A stretch of 64,000 bases of DNA from Candidatus Binataceae bacterium (GCA_035650475.1 DASRHP010000009.1:1-64000), one strand, 5' to 3'; shown: positions 1-8,614, counted from the first letter of the stretch. Notes: generated by a model from the letters alone, not told the origin. Numbers and translations: made by a program.

Positions 1-1
1 C

Positions 2-130
2 TCAGACCGCCTGCTGCTCTCCGGCACCAAGGTGCGCGAGATGCTCCGCCGCGGCGAGGCTCCCCCGCCAGAGTTCACCCGCCCCGAAATCGCCGCCATC
101 CTCCTGCGCGCCATGCGCGACCCCGCCTAG
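2..130 (+). CDS. sat: Sulfate adenylyltransferase, C-terminal fragment
   Basis: Only the last 42 residues are inside the window; the gene starts to the left of it. The tail carries the block [13 protein letters not shown] followed by [10 protein letters not shown], the typical C-terminal signature of ATP sulfurylase of the dissimilatory/single-subunit Sat type, which makes adenosine phosphosulfate from ATP and sulfate or works in reverse in sulfur oxidisers. The reading frame ends at TAG 128-130. The family call rests on this short signature alone. The direction of the reaction and the rest of the operon cannot be judged from here. Confidence 0.8.
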   Translation, partial: SDRLLLSGTKVREMLRRGEAPPPEFTRPEIAAILLRAMRDPA

Positions 131-163
131 ATCCCCGCGGCGGGTGCGACGCGCTCCGCGCGC

Positions 164-568
164 CTAGTCGTCGGACGGTGGGTTCTGCGCGCCGGAGAAC
201 GCGCCGCCGTTGTCGCCCGCGGGCTGCTGAACCGGCGGAGCGTCGGCGTCGTCGTCATCGGATGACGGCGGAGGCTGCGCGGACGGATTGTCGTCAGAGT
301 CAGAAGACGGCGGCTGCGGAGCGGATTCGAGGTCACCCGGCATCGCGGCCTGGGGCACGTTGACGGCCGCGCCGCCGTCGTCATCCTCGTCGCTAGCGCC
401 GGCGGTCTCCGGCGCGTCGGCAGAGCCGGGAACCGCGATTGCGCTTCCCGACTGCGCGACTACAAGCGCCCGCGCAGATTTCGGATGGGAGCGCGGGTTC
501 CTGGCGCGTGGCGTCAATCCGGCCGCGACCGCGACGCCCAGCGCAACGCTCATCAGCGCGGCTATCAT
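164..568 (-). CDS. Secreted acidic low-complexity protein
   Basis: 134 residues. A hydrophobic N-terminus (about residues 1-18) looks like a signal peptide or anchor. The remainder is low complexity, rich in Asp, Ser, Pro and Ala with short acidic runs such as SSDDDDADAPP, so probably unstructured and outside the membrane. A good Shine-Dalgarno sequence (GAGG about 9 bases upstream) supports the start. It lies 12 bp downstream of the SnoaL-like gene and is probably co-transcribed with it. I recognise no family. It could be an exported acidic linker or surface protein. The gene is likely real because of the RBS and the sensible signal peptide, but composition alone could mislead. Confidence 0.5.
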   Translation of the reverse strand: MIAALMSVALGVAVAAGLTPRARNPRSHPKSARALVVAQSGSAIAVPGSADAPETAGASDEDDDGGAAVNVPQAAMPGDLESAPQPPSSDSDDNPSAQPPPSSDDDDADAPPVQQPAGDNGGAFSGAQNPPSDD

Positions 569-580
569 ATGAATTCGCCT

Positions 581-997
581 CTACTGCAATGGCGGTTCAT
601 CGCCCTCGGGCGGCGCCATCACCGGCGAGCCATGATGGGAAACCATCCACCAACGCCCTTGCGCATGCTCGAAGACGTTGGTCGCCAGCACGCGGCTGCG
701 GCTTCGCCCGTCGTAGCCGTGCTGAGTGAGATTCTCTTCGACCACGACAACTGCCAGATCGCCGCTGACCATCAGTTGCGCCTCGCCGAGGTCGAACTTC
801 ATCTCGAAGACGTTGTCGAAGATGCGCTCGAAGCTGTCCATGATCGCGCCCCATCCGACCAGCCGGCGCCATCCGGGATGGATGCAGATGATCCGGGGGT
901 CGCGCAGCCACACCTCGGCCATCCTTTCGACATCCAGGCTTTCGAAGGCACGGTAGAACGCGCGATTTGCCTCAAGCACTGCCTCGCGCTCCGACAT
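581..997 (-). CDS. SnoaL/NTF2-like domain protein
   Basis: 138 residues matching the cystatin-like NTF2/SnoaL_3 fold: an N-terminal helix with NRAFYRAFESLDVERMAEVW, then WLRDPRIICIHPGW, a central GWGAIMDSFERIF segment and a C-terminal strand ending GRWWMVSHHGSP. Proteins of this type are small single-domain dimers, some enzymes and many of unknown function, so no reaction can be assigned. The start has GGAAGG about 6 bases upstream. The gene reads towards the acidic secreted protein gene 12 bp downstream, suggesting a two-gene unit. Family is fairly sure; function is unknown. Confidence 0.8.
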   Translation of the reverse strand: MSEREAVLEANRAFYRAFESLDVERMAEVWLRDPRIICIHPGWRRLVGWGAIMDSFERIFDNVFEMKFDLGEAQLMVSGDLAVVVVEENLTQHGYDGRSRSRVLATNVFEHAQGRWWMVSHHGSPVMAPPEGDEPPLQ

Positions 998-1111
998 GGG
1001 GCCGCCTTCCCGGGGAATGTCCAGAGTTTATCCGCCGCGGCGTTGACGCGCTAGCGGCCGGGCGGACGCGCGCGGTACGGCCTGGGTCGGCGCCCGCTTG
1101 GGCGGGGCGAA

Positions 1112-2743
1112 TTGCCGGGTCCGTTGCTGGCGGCTAGCATGGTCGTCGAGGCGGGGATGGAAGCGGACGCGGCGCACGCCAGCCACGACACGCCCGAGAC
1201 TCTGATCGGACCGCAACGCTCGCCAACCTCGCTGCTCCGTTACTCGCCGGCGTTGGTGCTGCTGATCGCGGTGCTGATGAACGCGGCGCAGTGGACCGAC
1301 GTTGATCCCTGGCTGCGTATCCTGCTCGGACGGCTGACGATCGCCCGGGGCCATGCGCCAACGAGCGAGAGCTTTTCCTACACGGCCTTCGGTCATCCGT
1401 GGTGGGACCACGAATGGCTGACGGAAGTCCTGTTCGCTGCAATCTATGACAAGTTCGGCGTGCTTGGCCTCAAACTGCTGAAACTTGCCTGCTCGTGTGC
1501 GATTGCAGCGCTGCTCGCGGCGGCGCTGGCCGAGACCGGCGCCGCGGTCAGTATCCAACTACCAATCCTGCTGGCGAGCGCGATCGGACTTGCCCCGTTC
1601 GTCCAATATCGCCCGCAGCTTTTCACCTTCCTGTTCACCAGCGCGCTGCTCGCCGTACTGGCGCGCGAGAATTACCGGCGCACGGCGCCGCTGTGGCTCG
1701 CGATCCCGATCTGCCTGCTGTGGGCCAATCTGCATGGCGCCTTCTTCGTTGGCCTCGGCATCCTCGCCACTTACACCACCGGCGCGGGCGCGGCCGATCT
1801 GATCGCCGGGCGCGGTCTGTGGCGCGGGATCAGACTTGGCGCAATCACGATCGCGGTCGCGCTGGCCACCCTGGTTAACCCCTACGGCATCCGGCTTTGG
1901 ACCACGGTCCTGGCGTCAAGCGGTCGATGGATGAAGGGGCTCGACACGCAGTGGCAGCCGACGCTCACGGTGATGGCGGCGCAGCTTCACGGCTCGCCCG
2001 CAACCTTCGTATGCCTGGTGGTCGTGCTGGCCGCGACCGCGGCGCTCGGCGTGCTGCTCGTTGTGCGCCCGCGGGCTGACGATCTGCCGTTGGTGGTGGT
2101 CGCAGCAGTGGTCACCGCGAGCGGGCTGGCTGCAATTCGCAACTTGCCCCTGCAGGCGCTCGCGATCGTCGCGCCGCTGGGGCGCCGCGCGGGCCTGCTC
2201 TTCGGCCCCGCCGGCGCGGCCGCTCCCGCCCCGCCGCCGCGCCGATCGCTGGGCCACGAACTGATAATCGTCGCAGTCGCCCTGATGGTTGCGCTCGCCA
2301 CCGGAGAGCTTTCGGGCAGGCTGATCAACACCGTCGATACGCCCACCGGCGCGGTGGCGTTCATGCGCCGCCACGATTTGCACGGCAACGTGCTGTGCGA
2401 CTTCGACTGGGCGGCCTATTTCATCGCGCGCGAGGTGCCGCCGTCGCGCATCTTCATCGACGGCCGCCAGGACATGGCCTACCCGATCGCGGTGCTGCGC
2501 GACTACATAATTTTTACCGAGGGCGGCGCGGGCGCAGCGGCGGTCCTGCGGCGCTATCCGCCCGACTACGTTCTGATCCCGCTCGGCAAGCCGGGCTACC
2601 GTTTCATGAGCGCGCAGCCGGACTGGCGCCTCGTCTATCGCGACAACGTCTCCGCCCTTTTCGCGCGGGCGGATTCGCCCGCCGCGCGCATCGATGGCGT
2701 CCCGGTCCAAGGCCACAGCGGCCCGGACTTTGCCCCGCTGTAG
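1112..2743 (+). CDS. Polytopic membrane protein, glycosyltransferase-C-like
   Basis: 543 residues with about ten hydrophobic segments between residues 45 and 400 and a soluble C-terminal part. After the first membrane helix comes DVDPWLRILLGRLTIARG, then SFSYTAFGHPWWDHEWLTEV: acidic residues in the first extracytoplasmic loop, the layout seen in GT-C type lipid-sugar glycosyltransferases. The C-terminal region (residues 410-530) contains GNVLCDFDWAAYF and a FIDGRQDMAYP segment, as in uncharacterised membrane proteins of this type. The start is uncertain: ATG at 1139 or 1157 (with GAGG upstream) would also work. The GT-C resemblance is inference from layout; no catalytic role is shown. Confidence 0.7.
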   Translation: MPGPLLAASMVVEAGMEADAAHASHDTPETLIGPQRSPTSLLRYSPALVLLIAVLMNAAQWTDVDPWLRILLGRLTIARGHAPTSESFSYTAFGHPWWDHEWLTEVLFAAIYDKFGVLGLKLLKLACSCAIAALLAAALAETGAAVSIQLPILLASAIGLAPFVQYRPQLFTFLFTSALLAVLARENYRRTAPLWLAIPICLLWANLHGAFFVGLGILATYTTGAGAADLIAGRGLWRGIRLGAITIAVALATLVNPYGIRLWTTVLASSGRWMKGLDTQWQPTLTVMAAQLHGSPATFVCLVVVLAATAALGVLLVVRPRADDLPLVVVAAVVTASGLAAIRNLPLQALAIVAPLGRRAGLLFGPAGAAAPAPPPRRSLGHELIIVAVALMVALATGELSGRLINTVDTPTGAVAFMRRHDLHGNVLCDFDWAAYFIAREVPPSRIFIDGRQDMAYPIAVLRDYIIFTEGGAGAAAVLRRYPPDYVLIPLGKPGYRFMSAQPDWRLVYRDNVSALFARADSPAARIDGVPVQGHSGPDFAPL

Positions 2744-2823
2744 AAGGGACGGGATGGGCGGGCGTTCTCGCGGCCTGCATCGGCGTCGTCGGACTGGTTT
2801 AATCCGGCTTGATCTGGCGCAGG

Positions 2824-3072
2824 ATGAAGAGACACGGGATCATCGACACGATCGATATCGTCGATCGTCAATGGTTGGGGCTGCTCCCGGTAGTGGCTTA
2901 CCTGCTGATGATGGCGGGGTGAGCGGAACTCGCGCGTCGCCCTACGGCGGCGCTCGAATTTCTCGCCGCCGCGCTGATTCTGCTTCTCCTCATCGGCACC
3001 CGCGACGCCCGGGACGTGACGGTGTGGATCATCGACCGCCGCCGGCACAGCAAGCGCTGCTGTCTTAACCGC
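2824..3072 (+). pseudogene. Small membrane protein gene interrupted by in-frame TGA
   Basis: From ATG 2824 the frame encodes 32 residues ending in a hydrophobic segment (WLGLLPVVAYLLMMAG), then TGA at 2920-2922. In the same frame it continues with AELARRPTAALEFLAAA, a second hydrophobic helix and DVTVWIIDRRR. Together this looks like one two-helix small membrane protein. The simplest explanation is a TGG to TGA nonsense change or a base-calling error. After the second helix the frame stays open to 3174, into the next gene, so the natural stop may be lost too. No good RBS precedes ATG 2824. Readthrough as selenocysteine is unlikely inside a membrane segment without redox partners. Confidence 0.4.
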
Positions 3073-3149
3073 ATATATGTTGATTCGCGGACATGCGCCG
3101 CGCGCCGCGCCCGGTTACTATCTGGCCGACCAGCGCGGAGGTCTCCACG

Positions 3150-3650
3150 ATGGACAACCGTACCAACGTCGTGAACGAAGCGAGCCTGCCGTGGACCGAG
3201 GCCGGCCACGGCGCGCGTTTCCATTGTCTGCGCAAGCAGCTCAGCGCGCCGGCCGGCGGGCGGAAGCTCGGATGCTCGCTGTACGAGTTGGCGCCGGGCA
3301 AGAGCGCGTGGCCGGCGCACTATCACACCGCCAACGAAGAGGCGATCTATATCCTTGAAGGCGCCGGCACGCTCAGACTCGGCGGCCGCGAAATTCCGCT
3401 CGCGCGCGGCGACTATGTCGCGCTACTCCCGGCCGCCGATGCGGCCCATCGCCTGGCTAACACCTCGGACAAGCCGCTGCGCTATCTCTGCTTTTCGACG
3501 ATGATCGAGCCTGAGGTGACGGTCTATCCGGATTCCAACAAGATCGGAATCTCTGTCGGAGCAGCGCCTGGCGGACCCAGGGAGAAGCGCACGCTCGCCA
3601 AGTCGCTGCGCGCCGATGCCGAGGTCGATTACTGGGACGGCGAGCGCTGA
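3150..3650 (+). CDS. Cupin domain protein
   Basis: 166 residues. The central conserved cupin barrel shows motif 1 as HYHTANEEAIYILEGAGTL (His, His, Glu metal ligands) and, about 25 residues later, motif 2 around LARGDYVALLPAADAAHRL with its His. The start at 3150 is chosen because GGAGG lies 7 bases upstream; a longer frame from 3093 has no support. Such small cupins bind a divalent metal and include isomerases, dioxygenases and sugar epimerase-like proteins, so the substrate stays open. The C-terminus (residues 120-166) is an added segment with DAEVDYWDGE, seen in many cupins of unknown role. Confidence 0.85.
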   Translation: MDNRTNVVNEASLPWTEAGHGARFHCLRKQLSAPAGGRKLGCSLYELAPGKSAWPAHYHTANEEAIYILEGAGTLRLGGREIPLARGDYVALLPAADAAHRLANTSDKPLRYLCFSTMIEPEVTVYPDSNKIGISVGAAPGGPREKRTLAKSLRADAEVDYWDGER

Positions 3651-4014
3651 CCGGCTGCGCGCTGGCGCTCGCCGCTCTGTGAGCAGTCGAGCCGTCCGCA
3701 CGCTGCGAGGAGCATGTCAGAATGCAATCCCGTCCTTCATTTTGCAGCACAGCGACGCGATCACGGGTTCGGATTCTGGTTTGATTTCTTCGAGGTTTTC
3801 TCTGGTTTGGAAATTGCGCTTCGCCTTTGGGCGTGAGGCTGTGGGCAAAGCTGCACCCGGCGCAGCGGATTGCAAAGAGAATGGGCAACGCCGTACTCCT
3901 CGCGCCGGCGAGATTCGGGTCAGGTCCGGTCTGTCCAATGAACATGCCGCGGCCTGGTAGCTTCTTAGCCGCCCGATTCAACCGATACAGCCTAACAGAC
4001 ACATTCGTCCCCCC
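3651..4014 (+). other. No gene seen; AT-richer intergenic stretch
   Basis: This 364-base interval between the cupin and the small membrane protein holds no frame with coding character. Part of it (about 3720-3830) is clearly less GC-rich than the surroundings and may be eroded coding or mobile DNA, but I could not match it to anything. No hairpin terminator with a T-run is visible. Confidence 0.4.
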
Positions 4015-4230
4015 ATGGATCATTTGACGCTCTTCGGCCTGTTCGCCGTGACCGCAATGCTCGTGTGTTACGCGCTGGAGCAACGCAGCCGATGGTTCGT
4101 GCTCGCCTTTGCGGGCGCATGCGTGCTGGGCTCGGCCTACGGTTTTTTGCAAGGAGCGTGGCCGTTCGGAGTGGTCGAAGCAATCTGGTCGGCGGTCGCG
4201 GTGCGCCGCTGGTGGCTGGTCGCCGATTAG
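4015..4230 (+). CDS. Small two-to-three-helix membrane protein
   Basis: 71 residues, mostly hydrophobic. An N-terminal helix (LTLFGLFAVTAMLVCYAL) is followed by EQRSRWFVLAFAGACVLG, then a Gly/Trp-rich segment with WPFGVVEAIWSAVAVRRWW. I know similar short conserved membrane proteins from alphaproteobacteria and other bacteria, all of unknown function. The start has no clear Shine-Dalgarno sequence, but the protein begins naturally with MDHLTLFG. The gene stands alone between an intergenic stretch and the NTF2 remnant on the other strand. Existence is likely from its conserved look; no role can be given. Confidence 0.65.
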   Translation: MDHLTLFGLFAVTAMLVCYALEQRSRWFVLAFAGACVLGSAYGFLQGAWPFGVVEAIWSAVAVRRWWLVAD

Positions 4231-4289
4231 CGTTTGCGTCCCTCGCTGCAAGCAGGGCAATCGCGGCCCGCAGCTCCGCGACCGGCGCC

Positions 4290-4488
4290 CTAGAAGTGGA
4301 AGACGCGCACGGCGCGGATCAGCGCGCCGTCCCATTCGACCAGTTCGAGCGCCTGCGCCGGATGGTCGGCGTCCAGGTTGGAATGGCGGCGGTACTCGAT
4401 CGCGGCGCGGTTGCCGGACTCCGTGACGGAGACAGCTCGAAGCGCAGCGCGGTGAAGCGCCTGAGGCGTCCGCCGCGCAGCTGCGAGG
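4290..4488 (-). pseudogene. NTF2/SnoaL-like protein remnant, frameshifted
   Basis: On the minus strand the frame ending at TAG 4290-4292 encodes GNRAAIEYRRHSNLDADHP and ends ELVEWDGALIRAVRVFHF, the typical C-terminus of an NTF2-like polyketide-cyclase-fold protein. The preceding part, LRGGRLRRFTALRFELS, is in a different frame, so a frameshift lies near 4425-4435. Everything upstream is missing and the remnant directly abuts the stop of the CocE-type gene. I read it as a decayed C-terminal third of a gene. A sequencing error could explain the shift but not the missing N-terminus. Confidence 0.5.
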
Positions 4489-6231
4489 TCAGCGCCGGCG
4501 CGGAATCACGGGCAGGCTCAGGTAAGAGGCGAAATTGCACTCGTGCATCACGCTTTGCAGCGCCGGACGCATCTCGGCGTCGGTGAACAGCTCGTGCCCG
4601 GTGTTAGGATTGCGGTCGAAGCGCGGGAAATTCGACGAGCTCACCTCCAGGCGCACGCGATGGCCGGCCTTGAACACGTTAGCCGTCGCCCACATGTCGA
4701 TCTTGAACTCGTACACCTTGCCCGGGACCATCAGCTTCGGCTCCGACTGCGATTCGCGCACGCGCGCGCGGATAATCCCGTCAGTCAGATTGCGCGCGAA
4801 GCCGCAGGGGCCGACGTCCACCAGCTTGGCAGTGAAGTCGGTGTCGGGCGCCGACGACGACGCGTACAGGGTCAGCGACACCGGGCCGATCACTTCGAGG
4901 TCCTCGGCGAGCGGCTCGGTGGAGTACACCAGCACGTCGGCGCGATGCTCGACCGCGCTTTGATCCATCGCGCCGCCCATCAGCGCGTTGGCGTAGCAGC
5001 AGAGCCCGCCGCCCGCGGTCGGCACCGGGTCGAGCGGATTGTAGAGGAAGGAGTCCGCCGGCTCGTTGCCGGGCGGCTCGGTCGCGAGCGCGCCGTCGCC
5101 CATCGCGCCGTTGGCCCTACCGCGGCTGTGCAGGTAGTAGCGGCGGCTCTCGGCGCCGGGCACCGGCCATTCCTTCTCCTCGCGCCATTCGTTTACGCCC
5201 ATCACGAACAGCTTGACCGGCGCCTCCTTGTCGACGCCGTTGTCGATGCCCTTGAGCCAGCGATCGAAAAAGCGCAGCTGCGCGCCGTCGTAGTCGATCG
5301 CAACCGGCCCCGAGCGGAAGCCGTAATCGAACTGGCCGACCAGGCTCGAGAAGGGCAGCGTATGGTGCCAGGGACCGACCAGCAGGCGCTGGCCGGCGCG
5401 GGCCTCGGCCGAGGCCCCGCGCGCGCGCATCCCGACGTAGTTGCGCAGGGTGCCGCCCATGAAGATGTCGTGCCATCCGCCGACGTTGAGCGCCGGCACC
5501 CCGACCTTGTCGTGCTGCTCCTCGATACAGAGTGCGCGCCAGTAGTCGTCGTAGTAAGGATGGTCGAGCCAGTCGAAGAAGTAGGGCGCGCCGACACGGA
5601 AGAGCGGGAACTCACGCAGCGGCATCGCCTCCATCTTCTGGCGCATCACGTCGATGCTCTCCATCAGCGCGCTTAGCTCCTCGGCCGCCTTCGGATTTTC
5701 CGCCCGCTCGCGCATCAGGCGCGTCAGTCCCAGCGTGATCATCAGCCAACTCACGCTGAAGAACAGCTCGAACGCGCCGCCCTGATAAACCCATCCGTCG
5801 TGGTAGTCGCTCGCCGTGATCGACGGCACCATCGCCTTGAGGCTGGGCGGGCGCCGGGTGGCGGCGAGCCACTGGGTCGCGCCCATGTAGGAGGCGCCGA
5901 AGGTGCCGACGCTGCCGTTGGACCACGGCTGGCGCCCCAGCCATTCGATCGTGTCGTAGCCGTCGCGCGCCTCATCGAGGAAGCAGCGGAAGGTGCCCTG
6001 GGAGGCGAACAGCCCGCGGCAGTCCTGGACCACGACGTTGTAGCCGGCGCGCGCCGCGCGCATCACGTCGAGCGTGTTGAGCGTGATCGGCGGAAACGAC
6101 TTGTCGTAGGGCGTGCGGTTGAGCAGCACCGGCAGTTTCTCGGGGCCGTCGGGCCGGTAGAGGTCGGCCTTCAGCACGCACCCGTCACGCATCGGGATTT
6201 CGATGTCCTTGTCAACGATGATCCTGGCCAT
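4489..6231 (-). CDS. CocE/NonD family hydrolase (peptidase S15-like)
   Basis: 580 residues, the normal size for the CocE/X-Pro dipeptidyl-peptidase (S15) family of alpha/beta-hydrolases. The N-terminal hydrolase domain starts IEIPMRDGCVLKADLYRP. The conserved VVVQDCRGLFASQGTF block leads to the nucleophile motif GTFGASYMGATQW (Ser in GxSxxG). Further on, HDIFMGGTL and GPWHHTLP carry the usual acid and His. The C-terminal jelly-roll ends RLEVSSSNFPRFDRNPNTG. Members hydrolyse esters and amides (cocaine esterase, glutaryl-acylases, some peptidases), so substrate is unknown. GGAG upstream supports the start. It has no obvious operon partner. Confidence 0.9.
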   Translation of the reverse strand: MARIIVDKDIEIPMRDGCVLKADLYRPDGPEKLPVLLNRTPYDKSFPPITLNTLDVMRAARAGYNVVVQDCRGLFASQGTFRCFLDEARDGYDTIEWLGRQPWSNGSVGTFGASYMGATQWLAATRRPPSLKAMVPSITASDYHDGWVYQGGAFELFFSVSWLMITLGLTRLMRERAENPKAAEELSALMESIDVMRQKMEAMPLREFPLFRVGAPYFFDWLDHPYYDDYWRALCIEEQHDKVGVPALNVGGWHDIFMGGTLRNYVGMRARGASAEARAGQRLLVGPWHHTLPFSSLVGQFDYGFRSGPVAIDYDGAQLRFFDRWLKGIDNGVDKEAPVKLFVMGVNEWREEKEWPVPGAESRRYYLHSRGRANGAMGDGALATEPPGNEPADSFLYNPLDPVPTAGGGLCCYANALMGGAMDQSAVEHRADVLVYSTEPLAEDLEVIGPVSLTLYASSSAPDTDFTAKLVDVGPCGFARNLTDGIIRARVRESQSEPKLMVPGKVYEFKIDMWATANVFKAGHRVRLEVSSSNFPRFDRNPNTGHELFTDAEMRPALQSVMHECNFASYLSLPVIPRRR

Positions 6232-6426
6232 GTGGCTCGCGGGCTCCTTTTCGCGGTCGCCGCCGCAGCCTGTCGCGCGTCACTGCTGCGCCTTGAGCGC
6301 GCCGCGTTTGCGCTCGGCCGCTGTGCCGTTTAAGGTCGCTTGTAGCCCGAACTCCGTAAGGGCTTCAAGCGAACGCGCGCGGCGCTTGCGGCGCGCAGGC
6401 TCGAATATCGGGCGGGAGGCGATGCG

Positions 6427-6534
6427 ATGGCGACGGAACGGCAGCGTGAGATCAGGCGCAGGCGCAAGCGGCGCGAGAAGCGGCTCAAGGCGCGCGTGCG
6501 CGAGGCGCGCCGGCAGAAGAAAAGGCGCGCCTAG
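6427..6534 (+). CDS. 35-residue highly basic protein
   Basis: A short frame, MATERQREIRRRRKRREKRL then KARVREARRQKKRRA, almost half Arg and Lys. It has a strong Shine-Dalgarno sequence (GGGAGG about 8 bases before ATG). It resembles the very small basic proteins that begin MATxRQREIRRRR, known mainly from Planctomycetes and other soil bacteria and of unknown function. Nucleic-acid or ribosome binding is a guess from charge only. It stands alone upstream of the esterase pair. Such composition can arise by chance in GC-rich DNA, but the RBS and the recognisable N-terminus argue for a real gene. Confidence 0.55.
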   Translation: MATERQREIRRRRKRREKRLKARVREARRQKKRRA

Positions 6535-6637
6535 CACCCGCCACAGACGGTGCGGCGGCGCCGCCGGCGAGTTGCCATAGCCGCGCGTTCGCGCTACTTC
6601 CCAAGCGCGCGTAATCCCATTGCCGAGGAGCTCAGCG

Positions 6638-7576
6638 ATGCAACTCCATCCGCAGATGAAGGCGATTCTCGACCAGGCCGCCGCCGCCGGCGCCAAGCCC
6701 TTCCATTCCATGACGCCGGTCGAGGCACGCCAGGCGATCAACGGCCTGCTCGAAGCGTTCAAAGGCACGCCGGAATCGGTGGCCAAGTCCGAGCGGCGCG
6801 AGATTCCGGGCCCCGCCGGGCGCATCCCGGTCCAGATCTACACGCCCGAGGGCAAGGGTCCGTTTCCGGTGCTGGTGTATTACCATGGCGGCGGATGGAC
6901 GATCGGCGAGACCGCGTCATGGGATCCGTTCAGCCGCTCGCTGTGCAATGCCTCGGGATGCGTCGTAATTGCGGTCGAGTACCGGCTCGCGCCCGAGCAT
7001 AAATTTCCCGCTCCGGTCGAAGACTGCTACGCCGCCGCCGACTGGGCATCCAAGAACGCGGCGTCGATCGGCGGCGACCCCCAGCGCGTGGCGGTCGGCG
7101 GCGACAGCGCGGGCGGCAATCTCGCTGCTGCGGTCTCGCTGATGGCGCGCGACCGCGGCGGACCCAGGCTCGCCTTCCAGCTGCTCATCTACCCGGCGAC
7201 CGACGCCGCGCTCGACACGCCCTCGCAGCAGCAGTTCAAGGACGACGGCTACATCCTCTCCCGCCACGACATGGTCTGGTTCTGGGGGCATTACCTGCGC
7301 AACGACGCCGACAAGTCGAATCCTTACGCCTGCCCGGCGCAAGCGAGCGACCTGCGCGGTCTGCCGCCGGCGCTGGTGGTGACCGCCGGCTTCGACCCCC
7401 TGCGTGATGAGGGCGAGACCTACGCCGCGCGGCTCCAGGACGCCGGCGTCAAGTGCGAGTGCGTGCGCTACGAGGGCGTGACCCACGGCTTCGTGCTGTT
7501 CGGGACCGTGCTCGACGAGGGCCGCAAGGCGATCGCCGACATGGGCGCGGCGCTTAAAAAGGCACTCGCGCGGTGA
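6638..7576 (+). CDS. Alpha/beta-hydrolase, HSL-type esterase (copy 1)
   Basis: 312 residues of the hormone-sensitive-lipase (class IV) esterase family. The oxyanion motif is YYHGGGW near residue 87, the nucleophile is Ser157 in GGDSAGG, the acid lies in AGFDPLRDEGETYAARL, and the catalytic His in YEGVTHGFVLF. The N-terminus (HPQMKAILDQAAAAGAKPFH) is the usual cap helix region. The start at 6638 is preferred over ATG 6620 because GAGGAG lies about 7 bases upstream. It is followed after 57 bp by a close paralogue, so the pair arose by tandem duplication and is probably co-transcribed. Likely a cytoplasmic carboxylesterase; natural substrate unknown. Confidence 0.92.
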   Translation: MQLHPQMKAILDQAAAAGAKPFHSMTPVEARQAINGLLEAFKGTPESVAKSERREIPGPAGRIPVQIYTPEGKGPFPVLVYYHGGGWTIGETASWDPFSRSLCNASGCVVIAVEYRLAPEHKFPAPVEDCYAAADWASKNAASIGGDPQRVAVGGDSAGGNLAAAVSLMARDRGGPRLAFQLLIYPATDAALDTPSQQQFKDDGYILSRHDMVWFWGHYLRNDADKSNPYACPAQASDLRGLPPALVVTAGFDPLRDEGETYAARLQDAGVKCECVRYEGVTHGFVLFGTVLDEGRKAIADMGAALKKALAR

Positions 7577-7633
7577 GCCGTCAGCGCCGCTGTTAAGTTC
7601 GACGCCGAAGGTCGGTGCCCGGAGGTTCGTGCG

Positions 7634-8569
7634 ATGCCGCTCGACCCGCAGATGAAGGCGATCCTCGACAAAGCCGCCGCGGCCGGCAATCCGCCCTTCC
7701 ATAAGCTCACGCCGGCGGCGGCGCGCGCCTTCATCCGCAGTCGCCCGCCGATGGGCGCGCCGGAGTCGGTCGCCCATGTCGAAGACCGGCGCATCCCGGG
7801 CCCCGCCGGCCAGATCCCCATCCGCATCTACCGGCCCATCGGGAGCGCGCCGCTGCCGGCGGTGGTTTTCTTTCACGGCGGCGGATGGGTGGTCGGCGAC
7901 ATCGAGATGACCGACCCGGTGTGCCGGATTCTGACCAACGCCGCGCGCTGCGCAACGGTGTCGGTCGATTACCGGCTGGCCCCCGAGCATCGCTTCCCCG
8001 CCGGTCCCGAGGATTGTTACGCGGCCACGCGATGGGTGGCCGAGAACGCGGCGATGATCGGCGCCGACCCCGCGCGGCTTGCGGTCGCTGGTACCAGCGC
8101 GGGCGCGTCGCTGGCGACGGTGGCGGCGATGATGGCGCGCGACCGCGGCGGGCCACAGCTCGGCTACCAGGTGTTGTGGTATCCGGCAACCGACGCCGAG
8201 ATGGATACGCCGTCGCATCGCAACTACGCCACCGACAGCTACTACTTCCTCTCGCGCGCCGATATGGAATGGTTCTGGGGCCACTACCTGTCGTCGGAGC
8301 GCGACAAGGCCAATCCCTACTGCGCACCCGCCGCGGCCAAGGACTTAAGCGGCCTGCCGCCCGCGCTCGTGATCACCGCCGAGTACGATCCGCTGCGCGA
8401 CGAGGGCGAGGAGTACGCCGCGCGGCTGCGGCGCGCGGGCGTGGCGACGCGATGCACGCGTTACGAGGGCGTGACCCACGGTTTTGTCGGGATGGCGCAG
8501 ATCCTCGCCAAGGGCCGCCAGGCGGTCGAGGAAGCTGCCGCCGCCCTGCGCGAGACGTTCGGCCGCTGA
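7634..8569 (+). CDS. Alpha/beta-hydrolase, HSL-type esterase (copy 2)
   Basis: 311 residues, clearly homologous to the preceding gene along its whole length: the same PQMKAILDKAAAAGNPPFH start, FFHGGGW oxyanion motif, nucleophile Ser155 in AGTSAGA, EYDPLRDEGEEYAARLRRAG acid region and YEGVTHGFVGM histidine. The nucleophile neighbourhood differs (GTSAG instead of GDSAG), and the cap region around residue 200 carries a DSYYFLSRADMEWF block instead of DDGYILSRHDMVWF, so the two copies have probably diverged in substrate. Together with copy 1 it forms a two-gene unit. A serine esterase is near certain; the substrate is unknown. Confidence 0.92.
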   Translation: MPLDPQMKAILDKAAAAGNPPFHKLTPAAARAFIRSRPPMGAPESVAHVEDRRIPGPAGQIPIRIYRPIGSAPLPAVVFFHGGGWVVGDIEMTDPVCRILTNAARCATVSVDYRLAPEHRFPAGPEDCYAATRWVAENAAMIGADPARLAVAGTSAGASLATVAAMMARDRGGPQLGYQVLWYPATDAEMDTPSHRNYATDSYYFLSRADMEWFWGHYLSSERDKANPYCAPAAAKDLSGLPPALVITAEYDPLRDEGEEYAARLRRAGVATRCTRYEGVTHGFVGMAQILAKGRQAVEEAAAALRETFGR

Positions 8570-8596
8570 CCCGCTGCTTATGTCGTGGAAACGTGG

Positions 8597-8614
8597 CACA
8601 GGCTTTCGCCTGTG
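8597..8614 (+). repeat. Short perfect hairpin in repeat-like intergenic DNA
   Basis: CACAGGC (8597-8603), loop TTTC, GCCTGTG (8608-8614) is a perfect 7-bp hairpin just after the second esterase. The flanking 8577-8788 region has no gene but contains a second imperfect GC hairpin near 8691-8718. CACAGGC-loop-GCCTGTG motifs of this sort recur as dispersed palindromes between genes in some soil bacterial genomes. Here only one copy is visible, so the repeat assignment is inference. It could also act as a terminator, though no T-run follows. Confidence 0.4.

Noticed and set aside
4543..5676. 377-codon plus-strand frame
   Set aside because: Antisense to the CocE-type hydrolase.
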